Shown here in pieces: positions 9,467-19,180 of a stretch of 64,000 nt of DNA (position 1 is the first letter of the stretch; each line of letters begins with the position of its first letter). The position numbers were made by a program, and so were the translations under genes. The DNA is from SAR324 cluster bacterium (GTDB taxonomy: Bacteria > SAR324 > NAC60-12): NCBI GenBank assembly GCA_014382365.1, contig JACNJW010000053.1, forward strand, positions 124,001 through 188,000, written 5' to 3'. A model generated the notes under the pieces. That model was given only the letters and a program-made list of their open reading frames with translations. It made no database searches and had not been told where the DNA came from.

Positions 9467-9562
9467 CATTCCTTTGGTCGAGTTGGCAAGCTGGAGTCAA
9501 AATTATTAGCATATTACGAAAGTTGGTGACTCACGAGATACGATAATCAACAGCTAAAATGA

Positions 9563-11227
9563 TTAGTAAAATATCTTACCGCATACTTGTGCCGGAATTA
9601 GCAGCACAAAAAATAAAAACATAAATCCACCCCAAATCCATTCTGCGTTTTCACGAAAGAATGAGTAACGGGTTTGAAGGTCAATTGTGGTGCTTAAAGA
9701 GCCTTGTTCAAAAAGTCCCAGCTGCTGGCCCAAGTTTTTACCATCTGCACCAATGAAGACACTTTGTCCGTTGTTAGAAGCAAAGATTACAGGGACACGG
9801 TTTTCAAGTGCTCTCCAGCGTAGTACAGCGACCATGTTATCTGATGCAGTCGTTTTTCCAAACCAGGCCAAATTACTGAGGTTTGCAATCAAATCAGCAC
9901 CATTGCCGACCATAGCTCTGACGACTGTAGGTGAAAAAATATCGAAACAGATTGGTGCTGCAAGTTTTATTTTTTCAGACAGTGAAAAGACTGTATAATC
10001 AGTGCCGCGCTCAAATTCAGACATATTGGCAATATATTTATTGAGCCAGGAAGCAATTCCGGGAAACCAGTCTGAAAAAGGAATTGTTTCTCCAAAAGGA
10101 ATCAGAAAAATTTTGTTGTAGCGCCCCAGCACATCACCATTTGCACCAAGCAAAACTGAAACGCCATGAAACATGGGTTTGCCGTTTTTATATTTCCAGT
10201 CAACTGTAGCGAGCAGAATTGAAGTCTGATGTTTGCGGGCAAAGGCAACAACTTTCTCACGTGAGGCAGCCACTTTAAAAAATGGATCCGGATAGACAGA
10301 TTCCGGCCAAATCAATAATTTGGGAGTGTTTTTATCATTCGTAATATTTGCCAGTGCTTTTCGAGAATCGGCAAGCAGGATTTCTAGATTTTGTTCTCGT
10401 TTTGAGTGTGCCAACTCTGGATTAGAAGCAAGATTCTGTAGAGAAAAATTTGGCTGAATTAGTAGCACATTTAATTTAGTGCTTTTGGTAAACGAATCGA
10501 TCTTTTGTTGTTCTAAGTTATTTAAACGCCATGCTCCATAACTCAATCCAAGCATCCAAAAAAGCAGGTAAATTGCCAGTGCTCGAAACAGAATACGTGG
10601 TGTTCCATTGCTGTCGAATTTCAAACGCCACCAATAAATCAGTAAAAACGAAAATCCGCAACTGTAGAGCAGAAGCCCTGACGAACCAATCAAATCTGCA
10701 ACTTGTTCAATCAATGGAAATTGAGAAAAAGTCAAACCTCCGTAACTCCATTGTATCAGCTTGGGGTACCATGGATCCAGTGCCAGCACAAATGCCAATC
10801 TCAGAATTAAATCCCAACCGTTAAATTTTCTGATGAAAAGCAAGGGTAACCCAAAATAAATAAAAAGCTGCAATCCTACTTCCAGTCCATAACCTGTGGC
10901 AGTGATCAGTAGGGCCGCAGTCCAGGGCAAATGACCAAAGACGTGTATGCTGTTTGTAATCCAGTATCCACCAATTGAAGCAGCAAGACTGCCGGAAATC
11001 CAGCAGGCCGCAAAGAAAAAGACGAGACGTTTTTTTTGCGAAAAAGATTGCTCTTGCTGCAGCTTTTCCAGCAGCAGCAGCAAAGGGAAAAAGGCAACAA
11101 TGCCCAACCACTGGGTACCAAAACCAGGAGGATTCAGGCCAAGTAAAGTTCCGGAGATGAGAGATCCTGCCCAAAATAAGCTTCGAAAGCCGGATTTTGT
11201 GGTTTGGGTTGCAGTGGAATAGTTCAT
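9563..11227 (-). CDS. lnt: Apolipoprotein N-acyltransferase
   Basis: Lnt adds the third acyl chain to outer-membrane lipoproteins in the inner membrane. About 554 residues are predicted from the ATG at 11227, and an ATG 11 codons earlier is possible. The N-terminal half has at least six hydrophobic segments. The C-terminal half is a periplasmic carbon-nitrogen hydrolase domain. Its catalytic triad is visible: Glu in LLIWPESVYPDPFF, Lys in YNKIFLIPFGETIPF and Cys in AAPICFDIFSP. A final transmembrane helix closes the protein. The gene stands alone, 79-112 bases from the divergent 77-residue ORF. Length and motif order match the family. Confidence 0.93.
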   Translation of the reverse strand: MNYSTATQTTKSGFRSLFWAGSLISGTLLGLNPPGFGTQWLGIVAFFPLLLLLEKLQQEQSFSQKKRLVFFFAACWISGSLAASIGGYWITNSIHVFGHLPWTAALLITATGYGLEVGLQLFIYFGLPLLFIRKFNGWDLILRLAFVLALDPWYPKLIQWSYGGLTFSQFPLIEQVADLIGSSGLLLYSCGFSFLLIYWWRLKFDSNGTPRILFRALAIYLLFWMLGLSYGAWRLNNLEQQKIDSFTKSTKLNVLLIQPNFSLQNLASNPELAHSKREQNLEILLADSRKALANITNDKNTPKLLIWPESVYPDPFFKVAASREKVVAFARKHQTSILLATVDWKYKNGKPMFHGVSVLLGANGDVLGRYNKIFLIPFGETIPFSDWFPGIASWLNKYIANMSEFERGTDYTVFSLSEKIKLAAPICFDIFSPTVVRAMVGNGADLIANLSNLAWFGKTTASDNMVAVLRWRALENRVPVIFASNNGQSVFIGADGKNLGQQLGLFEQGSLSTTIDLQTRYSFFRENAEWIWGGFMFLFFVLLIPAQVCGKIFY

Positions 11228-11339
11228 GATTGTTTGCAGTAGACTTGCAACCTTGTACATTTAAGGTCTAAAATGGACTTGGAGCTTTTAGACAAACATT
11301 TTAGTTAAGTGTTTTTTGGTATTAAGTATTGTAAAATAG

Positions 11340-11573
11340 ATGATTAGTTTAACACCATATTCGCAGGAAAACCCAGTTGAAGTTTCAGAAGAAGATTATC
11401 TTGATTTGGTCCAAATGAAGGAAAATGGTTGGAGTCATTGTGATTCAAAGGAAGAGTGTCTTGCAAAACTGCATTATCTTCGCACAGGATTTTCTCAGGG
11501 AAAAATAGCAAAAGGTGATTTCAGTGAGCGTGAAAAAAAATTGGTGGTCGGCTACTGGAATAGAGGAAGCTGA
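11340..11573 (+). CDS. Small acidic protein of unknown function
   Basis: An ATG-initiated frame of 77 residues, between divergent lnt and the convergent ankyrin gene. I do not recognise it. The sequence is hydrophilic and charged, has no membrane segment or signal peptide, and contains two cysteines (HCDSKEEC). The pattern EEDYLDLVQMKENGW and the basic-acidic C-terminus (SEREKKLVVGYWNRGS) look like a real folded small protein rather than a chance frame. No clear ribosome site precedes the ATG, which lowers certainty. Confidence 0.5.
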   Translation: MISLTPYSQENPVEVSEEDYLDLVQMKENGWSHCDSKEECLAKLHYLRTGFSQGKIAKGDFSEREKKLVVGYWNRGS

Positions 11574-11614
11574 TAGTTTTGCAATTCAGGTGCTCTACTA
11601 GAGTTCAACAAAAA

Positions 11615-14600
11615 TTAGCGTAAGAGTTTCACAATCTCCACACTTCCCGATGCTTCTGCAAGTGATAAAGCACTTTCACCTGCAGGTGTCAACGTTTCGC
11701 GTGAAGCACCCAGTTCCAGCAGGTTTTTTACAAAATTAATTTTTCCTCGTTTTGCCGCAATCATCAGCGCAGTTTCTCCGTCGTTGTTGGTGGTGTCCAA
11801 TGTAATTCCACGAAACAGCAGATCATGCATCAATGCTGGGGCAGCAGTTTCTTTTATTTCGAAAAACGGTAGAGTTGATTCAGATTCTTTGTCGAGATCA
11901 CTCATTGCGATTAAGTGCCAGACTCCATTTCCTTTTGAATCAACCTGAACTCCGCTTTGACCTGCTTCCAGAAGCTTTATCACAACTGACAGGTGATTGT
12001 TTGTTGCAGCCAGTAACAAAGCAGAGCGCTCTGAAGTGTCCTTGAGCAGAGGGTCTGCACCTGATTCCAACAGGAGTTTAACCGTTAATTGATGTCCATT
12101 TAAGGCTGCAACCATTAGTGCTGTATGGTGAAACATCAGCTCAGTTGCATCTATTTTTGCGCCCGCATTCAGAAGAGTCTTCACAATTTCTTTATGGCCG
12201 TTTCTGGCTGCCTGAATTAATGCAGTTCCACCTTCACCATTGAGGTCGAAGGCGTTAGCCTGCAAGTTTGCACCTCGTGCAAGCAGAAGCTCAACAACGA
12301 GCAATTGTCCATTTTGAGCTGCCCTCAACAAAGCAGTTTTTTCTACTATATCTTCTGCATGTAGATCTGCTCCATTTTGTAACAACAAATGTACAATTCC
12401 ACGATAGCCCTTAGAAGCGGCAAGAATTAAAGCAGACTCTTGCCAGCGATTTTTACTCTCAACTTTTGCACCAAGATCGAGTAATAATTTAACAATATCC
12501 AAATATCCATGTACTGAAGCAGTTATCAGAGGTGTGTTTCCTAAAAAATCAGCAGTTTCTATTTCAGAAGACGGACTCTTGGTTTTTGTGTGTTGTAGCA
12601 GGAGCTTTACTATTTTTACTTCTCCAGTCAAAACTGCAGACATCAACGGTGTTTGCCCCTGTTCGTTTTGTAAAGCAGGAGTTGCTCCATGTTCCAATAA
12701 AATTCTTACTGTTTCCCAGTGCTTCCCCTGACTTGCCAGGCTTAAAGAAGTTTCATTCTGTGGGGAGATAAAATCAATTTCTGCTTTTTCTTCCAGTAGA
12801 AAGGCAACCATTTTGTTGTAACCACGCCTTGAAGCATAGAGTAAAGTTTGATTTATATCTGCACCCTGACTAATCAAGAGTCTTGCAGTTGAGAAATGAC
12901 CCTGTTTTACTGCATGTGCTAAAGCCGTTTTCCCATGCACATCTTTTAATTTTATATATGCTCCTTTGCTTAATAGGGTTCTTACAACATTTTCATGCCC
13001 CTTAGCTGCAGCCAAAAGGAGTGGTGTTGCTCCATCAGAACTCTGATGGTCAATTAAAGCTCCACTTCTTGCTATTAAACTAACAATATCTGAATTCCCT
13101 TTGAAAGCAGCCCAAGTCAACGCAGTCCAATCATCTTTGTCTTTTGCATTGAGATCGGCCCCATTTTTAAGGAGTATATTTACGGTTTCAAGATGTCCAG
13201 CTCCTGCTGCCAGCATAAGAGGAGTCCAGCTTGAAAAGGACTGAGCGCTGGCTTCATTGCCGTTAATTTTTGCACCACTTTGCAGTAGAAGTTCTACAAT
13301 TTTAAGATGGCCGTTATTTGCAGCCCACATCAAAGGTGTCCAACCTTGTGTATCCCGACTTTCTGTATCTGCTTTTAAATTGAGCAGTATTTTAACTACA
13401 TCAGGATAACCGCGTGAAACTGCATAAAAGAAATTCTCCTGGTTGTCAAATTCTTTTGTACTTAAAAATTGAACCATGGACAGACGTTGATGTTCTGCAG
13501 CATACATCCATGCAGTCCGACCGTAACGGTCACGAAAATCGAGTCGACTTTGCTCACGTATCAGCAGTTTAGCAATTTCTATATTTCCTGCCCCGGCTGC
13601 AGCCATGAGTGCAGTTTTTCCGGCAATATCTCTGGCATTTGTATTTGCTCCTCTCTTCAGCAGTAATTTGCTTAATTCCAAACTTCCTTGAGATGTAGTG
13701 GCCATCAGTGGAGTGTGCTTGTTTTGATCTGCTCCGTTGACAGGAATACCCTCCTGAATTAACAAATGTGCTGTTTTAAAATGTTTATTTCTCAGGGCCA
13801 GCAATAAAGCGTTTTGTCCTTGTTGATCAACATCACCAACGTCGGCTCCTGCCAACAATAAGTTTTTAACTGTTTTTTCTCTACCGTACATTGCAGCCAA
13901 CAGCAGGGGTGACCTTTGAAACTCACTTTCCAGCATGTTTGTTTTTGCACCGGAGTTCAAAAGCAATTCGGCAATTTTTTCATTGCCGGACCTGATAGCC
14001 CAGGTTAGTGCTGTAGATCCATTGAGTGATCTTAAATCAACTTGAGCACCACGATTGAGTAAATGCTGCACTATTTCGAAAAAACCCTGCTGTGATGCAT
14101 ACATGACGGAAGAAATACCCAAGTCATTCTGAAAATCAATTCTGGCTCCATGTTTCAACAAAATACTTAGTATTTCAAATTGCCCATTGTGTGCTGCAAC
14201 CATCAAAGCAGTCCATTTTTGATTTGTTGCTGCATTCGGATTTGCACCTTGCTGAAGTAAAAATTGTACTGTTTCAAGGTGCCCTCTTTTAGTAGCATGT
14301 ATCAGAGGTGTTTTACCTTGTGTATCAGTATCATTCAACCGGGCGCCTTTTTGTACGAGTAATTCCACAGTAATTTGGGCACCAATTCCAGAAGCAAACA
14401 TAAGTGGAGTAACACCATGAAATTCTTCGGTGCCACGGATATTGACACTTACACCTTGTGTTAACACCCGTTCCACAGCAGGTACACTGTTGAGAATAGC
14501 CAACATAAGTCTTGTCCAGCCACTGCTTACTTCTGTGCTTTTAATGAAATTTTCAAGGCGGTTATTTGTAATTGAATCTGTGCGATCTCCGGAGCGTTGT

Positions 14601-14776
14601 GCAAAAGCCGGGTCTGCAAAGGAAAATTTTAAAGGATCAAAAAATAAAATTGCTGCAGTTGTAAGTACAAGAGAAAAAAGCAGCACTGTCCGGAAGAAAA
14701 TAGCTCTGGAAAAAACAGAGATCATCAAAACCTGAATCAGCTGCATCAACAAAAATCGACAGACTTTTTTAAGCAT
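11615..14776 (-). CDS. Large ankyrin-repeat protein, probably exported
   Basis: About 1053 residues from the ATG at 14776, which overlaps the ftsW stop by eight bases. Residues 1-60 contain a long hydrophobic stretch (FFRTVLLFSLVLTTAAILFF) followed by an Ala-rich FADPAFAQ, suggesting a signal peptide or membrane anchor. From about residue 115 to the end I count roughly 28 consecutive 33-residue ankyrin repeats of the form TPLMxAAxxGHxxxVxxLLxxGAxxxx. A few are shortened (the segments starting ENFFYA and TLLYAS), and one is interrupted by a 20-residue insert near residue 970. Ankyrin arrays bind proteins, and the partner is unknown. Placement directly behind ftsW, with overlap, suggests co-expression with the cell-division machinery and possibly an envelope role. 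Confidence 0.85.
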   Translation of the reverse strand: MLKKVCRFLLMQLIQVLMISVFSRAIFFRTVLLFSLVLTTAAILFFDPLKFSFADPAFAQRSGDRTDSITNNRLENFIKSTEVSSGWTRLMLAILNSVPAVERVLTQGVSVNIRGTEEFHGVTPLMFASGIGAQITVELLVQKGARLNDTDTQGKTPLIHATKRGHLETVQFLLQQGANPNAATNQKWTALMVAAHNGQFEILSILLKHGARIDFQNDLGISSVMYASQQGFFEIVQHLLNRGAQVDLRSLNGSTALTWAIRSGNEKIAELLLNSGAKTNMLESEFQRSPLLLAAMYGREKTVKNLLLAGADVGDVDQQGQNALLLALRNKHFKTAHLLIQEGIPVNGADQNKHTPLMATTSQGSLELSKLLLKRGANTNARDIAGKTALMAAAGAGNIEIAKLLIREQSRLDFRDRYGRTAWMYAAEHQRLSMVQFLSTKEFDNQENFFYAVSRGYPDVVKILLNLKADTESRDTQGWTPLMWAANNGHLKIVELLLQSGAKINGNEASAQSFSSWTPLMLAAGAGHLETVNILLKNGADLNAKDKDDWTALTWAAFKGNSDIVSLIARSGALIDHQSSDGATPLLLAAAKGHENVVRTLLSKGAYIKLKDVHGKTALAHAVKQGHFSTARLLISQGADINQTLLYASRRGYNKMVAFLLEEKAEIDFISPQNETSLSLASQGKHWETVRILLEHGATPALQNEQGQTPLMSAVLTGEVKIVKLLLQHTKTKSPSSEIETADFLGNTPLITASVHGYLDIVKLLLDLGAKVESKNRWQESALILAASKGYRGIVHLLLQNGADLHAEDIVEKTALLRAAQNGQLLVVELLLARGANLQANAFDLNGEGGTALIQAARNGHKEIVKTLLNAGAKIDATELMFHHTALMVAALNGHQLTVKLLLESGADPLLKDTSERSALLLAATNNHLSVVIKLLEAGQSGVQVDSKGNGVWHLIAMSDLDKESESTLPFFEIKETAAPALMHDLLFRGITLDTTNNDGETALMIAAKRGKINFVKNLLELGASRETLTPAGESALSLAEASGSVEIVKLLR

Positions 14777-15917
14777 TGGAAGAAGATTCAGCAGAAGAGG
14801 AAGAGCCAATGTCCGAGTTTGTCTCAGTTGGACTTAGGGAAGCACTGATATTCAGCAGGAGTCCGGTTAAAAACATGGCAACCACGAGTGATGTCCCACC
14901 ATAACTGATAAAAGGAAGAGGCAGCCCTTTTGTCGGCAGCAGGCCAACTACAACGAACAAATTAAGGATAATCTGCAGACCGAGAATCGTGGTAGCTCCA
15001 AAAGCCAGATGTTTACCAAATGCATCCTGCGCATTCCACGCAATCCAGAAACCTCGCCAAATAAAAATAGCAAACAGAATTATTAAGACACAGACCCACA
15101 AAAAACCAAGTTCCTCTCCAATGATTGCAAAAATAAAATCTGTGTGTGCATCTGGCAGAAAGAGTCGTTTTTGTAAACTCTCACCGAGCCCCTTACCAAA
15201 CCATCCTCCGGTGCCAAGAGCAATGAAGGACTGAATTATCTGAAATCCAGAATTTTGCGGATCATCCCAGGGATTCAAAAAAGCCAGCATTCTACGCACA
15301 CGGTATGTGTGTGAGGCAATTAACAATCCACCGATGATTCCAACACCCAGCAGGCTGGTGGCGATATGTATAGGTCTCCCCCCTCCGACATACAGCATCA
15401 ATAAAACAGTAGTTGCAATCAAAACCACTGTACCAAAGTCCGGTTGAAGCAATACCAGAAATAGATAAATTCCGGTAACGATGAAGTTCGGTGTCAACCC
15501 GCGGAAGAAAGAAGCCAGCAATTCCTGTTTTCGCTCCAAATATGATGCAACATAAATAATCAAGACTACCTTCAACAATTCCGCCGGCTGCAGACTGAAT
15601 GAACCAAGCCGGATCCAGCGTCTTCCACCTTTAACTTCATGACCAATTTCAGGAATCAAAACCAGAATTAATAAAATCAACATTCCGAACATGAACCAGA
15701 TTGAATACTTCTGCCAGTTGTGATAGTCAACCAGCAGTGCAATACAGAGAGCCGCAAGACCCACCAGCATATGCATCAGGTGCCTGTATAAAAAATATTG
15801 CCCGTCATTGTACTGCAGGTCGGCATAAACTCCGCCTGTACTATAAATCATGACAGTACCCCAGGACAGCAAAAACAAGGTTGCTCCAATTAAAGGCAGG
15901 TCATAGCGTGTGTGCAT
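14769..15917 (-). CDS. ftsW: SEDS-family peptidoglycan polymerase, probable FtsW
   Basis: A 382-residue polytopic protein of the SEDS family, the lipid II-using glycan polymerases of division (FtsW) or elongation (RodA). Conserved elements include GGRRWIRLGSFSLQPAELLK, LQPDFGT, NPWDDPQNSGFQIIQS and FLPDAHTDFIFAIIGEELG. The PDAHTDF form and the GTGGWFGKGLGESLQKR block are closer to FtsW than to RodA (which usually reads PERHTDF). The tail is Ser- and Glu-rich and cytoplasmic. The gene is not in a mur/fts cluster. Its only partner on the strand is the overlapping ankyrin gene. Confidence 0.85.
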   Translation of the reverse strand: MHTRYDLPLIGATLFLLSWGTVMIYSTGGVYADLQYNDGQYFLYRHLMHMLVGLAALCIALLVDYHNWQKYSIWFMFGMLILLILVLIPEIGHEVKGGRRWIRLGSFSLQPAELLKVVLIIYVASYLERKQELLASFFRGLTPNFIVTGIYLFLVLLQPDFGTVVLIATTVLLMLYVGGGRPIHIATSLLGVGIIGGLLIASHTYRVRRMLAFLNPWDDPQNSGFQIIQSFIALGTGGWFGKGLGESLQKRLFLPDAHTDFIFAIIGEELGFLWVCVLIILFAIFIWRGFWIAWNAQDAFGKHLAFGATTILGLQIILNLFVVVGLLPTKGLPLPFISYGGTSLVVAMFLTGLLLNISASLSPTETNSDIGSSSSAESSSNA

Positions 15918-16037
15918 GGTCTTAGGGGAAAAAGAGAGTATTTATTAACAAAAAATAAGAATTATATCAGTTCCAGAAGCAGCTGGAAATAATTACCAGT
16001 CTGAATAACAAACAAACTTAAAAGCGAATCGAGCTTC

Positions 16038-17786
16038 TTAAGAAGATTCAAATGCACTTTTCATGATTTTTTGCCGTAAAATCTCAAGTTGTTGAGGGTT
16101 TTGTTCCCGTTCAGAAATAATTTCCAGTACAGCAGATTTGTTTGAGGACAGTGCTTGCTGATAATCTTTCTCAAAATCAGCAATTGAATCAGGTTTATAA
16201 TAATTGAGATTAAACATTGCAGAAACTGAACGAAAATCATAATTGTGCGGTGTGCCGAAAAATGGTTCGAAAATATCAGTTTGCTGAACAACAGGCAGGA
16301 ATGAAAAAATTCCTCCTCCATGATTATTAAGTAAAATAAGCAAAATCTGCTCCTGTGAATCAGCGAGTATTTTAAATGAATTTAAATCATGTAGTGCAGA
16401 CAAGTCACCAAGTAGTAAAGTCAGCGGTCTCTTCAATCCGGAACAATATCCGCAGGCAGTGGCAATCAGGCCGTCAATGCCACTGGCACCCCGATTGAGA
16501 GCAGTCGGAATATCTGCGCCTTTTCCGGAACCAACCATGTCCACTGCACGAACCGGGAGACTGTTTCCAATAAAAAAGCTATGAGTTTTTGGAACGGTTT
16601 CGGTCAGTTTTCGTACCAAACCAAACTCGTTAATTTCCTTGGATTCCAGGTTTTCATTAAAGTGCTGCTCCAGTAATTTTTCAACTTGCTCTGAAGCCAG
16701 CCTCCATTGTTCAGTATTTGACTGTATTAAAGGGTTTCTGGTTTTTTGCTTCAGATTAGCAGCAACTTGATCACAGAATTCAGTTATGTCCGCTTCTATA
16801 ATCCAGCGAAAGTTATGAGATTGATCAAGCCGTTCAGCATGATCTGCAATCCAGACCATCTGCTGTGCGGGTTTCTGAGCCCAGTATGAAAGCCAACGTT
16901 TTGAAGTTGGAGGAAAGCCGATGTGCCAAACTGCATGAGGTTCGATGTTTGTAACTGCAGGATCTTTGTGCAGTAGTTGATCGTAATAAGTAATCCGGTT
17001 TGGACAATTATTGCCCAAACGAAGTCCTGAAGTAACATCTGCAAAGACCGGCCAGCCCAATGCTTCTGCCAGCTTTCTAATTGAAGGGAGTGAACCGGCA
17101 GGAACTCTGCCAATGCTTAAAATTCCGGAACTAGGACAGTTCTTTAGCAAATTATTTATATCAGTGACCGGCAGTATTTTTCTGCATGCTGCAAAGCGGA
17201 TATAACTGTTTTTTTCCGGAAGCAGTTTTTTTTCATTTTTTTCGTTGTTTTCAGCATTTTCGAAAAATGGTTCTCGAAACGGTAAATTCAGCTGAACTGG
17301 ACCTGGCACTGGGCGGTTGGTTTTGGAAACTGCATGATCAATGACGGAAAGTAAAGAGTTCAGTGAAAATTCCGGACAAGGACTACCTGGATCAAAAAAC
17401 CAGCGTACGAATGATCCAAACAGGTTTGTTTGGTTTATGGCCTGATTGGCACCGGTATCCTGTAATTCGGCTGGGCGGTCGGCAGTCAGAACCAGCAACG
17501 GAATATGTTCGACTGAGGATTCTATGACAGCAGGCAGATAATTTGCGGCAGCAGTTCCGGAAGTGCATATCAAAACTGCCGGACGACCTGTAGCCCGGGC
17601 ATGACCAAGTGCATAATAAGCAGCAGCGCGTTCATCATAAAATACTACTGAATTTGCTCCGGGATTACGGGCAACTGCAGTTGTTAAAGGCGTGGAACGG
17701 GAACCGGGCGAAATACAAAAACATTCGGTCCCAAGCCGAACCAGTTCCTCAATAATCCACTCTCCCCATCGTTCATTCCAGTTCAC
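16038..17786 (-). CDS. menD: 2-succinyl-5-enolpyruvyl-6-hydroxy-3-cyclohexene-1-carboxylate synthase
   Basis: MenD is the thiamine-diphosphate enzyme that condenses isochorismate with 2-oxoglutarate in menaquinone synthesis. The 582 residues match the family. The N-terminal ThDP domain has ISPGSRSTPLTTA and YDERAAAYYALGHARATGRP, with the activating glutamate, then TSGTAAANYLPAVIESS and TADRPAELQDTGANQAINQ. The C-terminal Mg-ThDP site is GDLSALHDLNSF followed by LNNHGGGIFSFLP. The start is a GTG whose GTGA overlaps the menF stop by four bases, so translation is coupled to menF. The other men genes are not in the window. Confidence 0.94.
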   Translation of the reverse strand: MNWNERWGEWIIEELVRLGTECFCISPGSRSTPLTTAVARNPGANSVVFYDERAAAYYALGHARATGRPAVLICTSGTAAANYLPAVIESSVEHIPLLVLTADRPAELQDTGANQAINQTNLFGSFVRWFFDPGSPCPEFSLNSLLSVIDHAVSKTNRPVPGPVQLNLPFREPFFENAENNEKNEKKLLPEKNSYIRFAACRKILPVTDINNLLKNCPSSGILSIGRVPAGSLPSIRKLAEALGWPVFADVTSGLRLGNNCPNRITYYDQLLHKDPAVTNIEPHAVWHIGFPPTSKRWLSYWAQKPAQQMVWIADHAERLDQSHNFRWIIEADITEFCDQVAANLKQKTRNPLIQSNTEQWRLASEQVEKLLEQHFNENLESKEINEFGLVRKLTETVPKTHSFFIGNSLPVRAVDMVGSGKGADIPTALNRGASGIDGLIATACGYCSGLKRPLTLLLGDLSALHDLNSFKILADSQEQILLILLNNHGGGIFSFLPVVQQTDIFEPFFGTPHNYDFRSVSAMFNLNYYKPDSIADFEKDYQQALSSNKSAVLEIISEREQNPQQLEILRQKIMKSAFESS

Positions 17787-19165
17787 GATCTTCCCAACAA
17801 TGATTGCCAGCTTTGCAGTTTAACTTCAATTTCGCGCCATTCTTCTTCAGGAACAGAGCCTTCAACAATTCCTGCACCTGTATAAATTCGTAAGGTACGT
17901 CCGCTCAGTAAACCGGAACGGATTCCCACAGCATACTCTGCCTGTTTGCTGCTGATCCAGCCAACAGGTCCCGCATACCAGCCTCTGTCAAATGGTTCAA
18001 GTTTGCGGATCAGCGCCCGGGCTTCAGGATCAGGTGCACCGGAAACTGCAGGTGTTGGATGAAAAGTCGGCAGCAAATCTGAATCACTGATATCCGGTCG
18101 TAAGATCCCCTGAACCCTGCTTTGTAAATGCTGAACATGTTTTAGGCGCAGGCTCTCAAGATAAGACAAGCGTTCTGTCTTTTGACAAAATTGCTGCAGT
18201 AAACGCTCCATTCTTTCTAAAACCATCAAATGTTCACGTTGCTCCTTTTCACTGTCACGCAACTCTGCAGCCAATCTTTCATCATCTTCAAGTGTTTGGC
18301 CACGGGGGCGGGTGCTGGCAATAGCTTCACTCTCAATATTTTTCCCGGACCTGCGGTAAAGCAGTTCAGGAGTAATACCTAAGAAAGCCTGATGCGGGGC
18401 TAACTGAAAACAAAAATGAAAAGCTTGTGGAGCTTGACGTCTTAACTGGAGTAAAAGTTCTGTAGGATCATAATCACGGGCTAGACTGAAAACTGCTGCA
18501 CGTGCCAGAACCACTTTGTTTAGTTTTCCTGCTGAAATATGTTCAAGGCCTTGTTCGACCAGGCGACACCATTGGCGATATTCAGGTTGGTCATGTCGTG
18601 CCAGTCGAATCAAAGGGTTATCCGGAACACTGATGTCCTCAGTCCGCATTGATTCGAGAATTTCCTGAAGCTGCTGTAGCTTGCTATCAGTTTCTTCATC
18701 TATAAAAAGATGACAGGCAAGTGTGGTTTGCTCATCAACATGGCTTAGCTCAACCAGTGGCAGAGTAAAATGTGCCGTCCCCCAGGCGTCCCATTCTGGA
18801 GAAATGGTGGCCTCGGCGTCAAAGCGCATGCCACCAAAAAAACGAACTGAAGCTGATGAATCCCTCAGCAATTCTTTGACAATCAGCAGGATTTTTTCGT
18901 AACCGTCTTTGCCGTCTACAACTTCATGGGCAGCACCGATTCCGGCAAACTGTTCATTTTGAGTTCGATTTTCCCAATAGACTTTTTTACTGCAGTCCTG
19001 CAGTGTCAACCATTCCAAAGGCTGGGCTTTTTCTACTGCAACTTCCAGACGAATGATTTTAGATTTTTTTACTTTCGAGTTTTCATTTGAACTGGCCCAC
19101 TCTTTGACCAATATTAAAAGAGCATTTCGGGCTTCTTCAAGCGATTTAAATTTTTCTGGAATCAC
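17783..19165 (-). CDS. menF: Isochorismate synthase
   Basis: A chorismate-binding enzyme of 460 residues that converts chorismate to isochorismate, the entry to menaquinone. The C-terminal catalytic domain shows KLNKVVLARA, a run ending in SEAIASTRPRGQT, the Glu-rich DSEKEQREHLMVLERM, and TFHPTPAVSGAP with FDRGWYAGPVGW. The motif RIYTGAGIVEGSVPEEEW, close to the C-terminus, is the usual Mg/substrate loop. The N-terminal 190 residues are variable, as normal. It lies between ubiE and menD (four-base overlap with menD), which favours MenF over an enterobactin-type EntC. Confidence 0.92.
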   Translation of the reverse strand: MIPEKFKSLEEARNALLILVKEWASSNENSKVKKSKIIRLEVAVEKAQPLEWLTLQDCSKKVYWENRTQNEQFAGIGAAHEVVDGKDGYEKILLIVKELLRDSSASVRFFGGMRFDAEATISPEWDAWGTAHFTLPLVELSHVDEQTTLACHLFIDEETDSKLQQLQEILESMRTEDISVPDNPLIRLARHDQPEYRQWCRLVEQGLEHISAGKLNKVVLARAAVFSLARDYDPTELLLQLRRQAPQAFHFCFQLAPHQAFLGITPELLYRRSGKNIESEAIASTRPRGQTLEDDERLAAELRDSEKEQREHLMVLERMERLLQQFCQKTERLSYLESLRLKHVQHLQSRVQGILRPDISDSDLLPTFHPTPAVSGAPDPEARALIRKLEPFDRGWYAGPVGWISSKQAEYAVGIRSGLLSGRTLRIYTGAGIVEGSVPEEEWREIEVKLQSWQSLLGRS

Positions 19166-19180
19166 GGTTATAAAATATTT

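Noticed and set aside
11615-14776. Long repetitive stretch, considered as a CRISPR array or tandem repeat
   Set aside because: The repeats are protein-level ankyrin units of about 99 bases with variable DNA, not short identical repeats with unique spacers.
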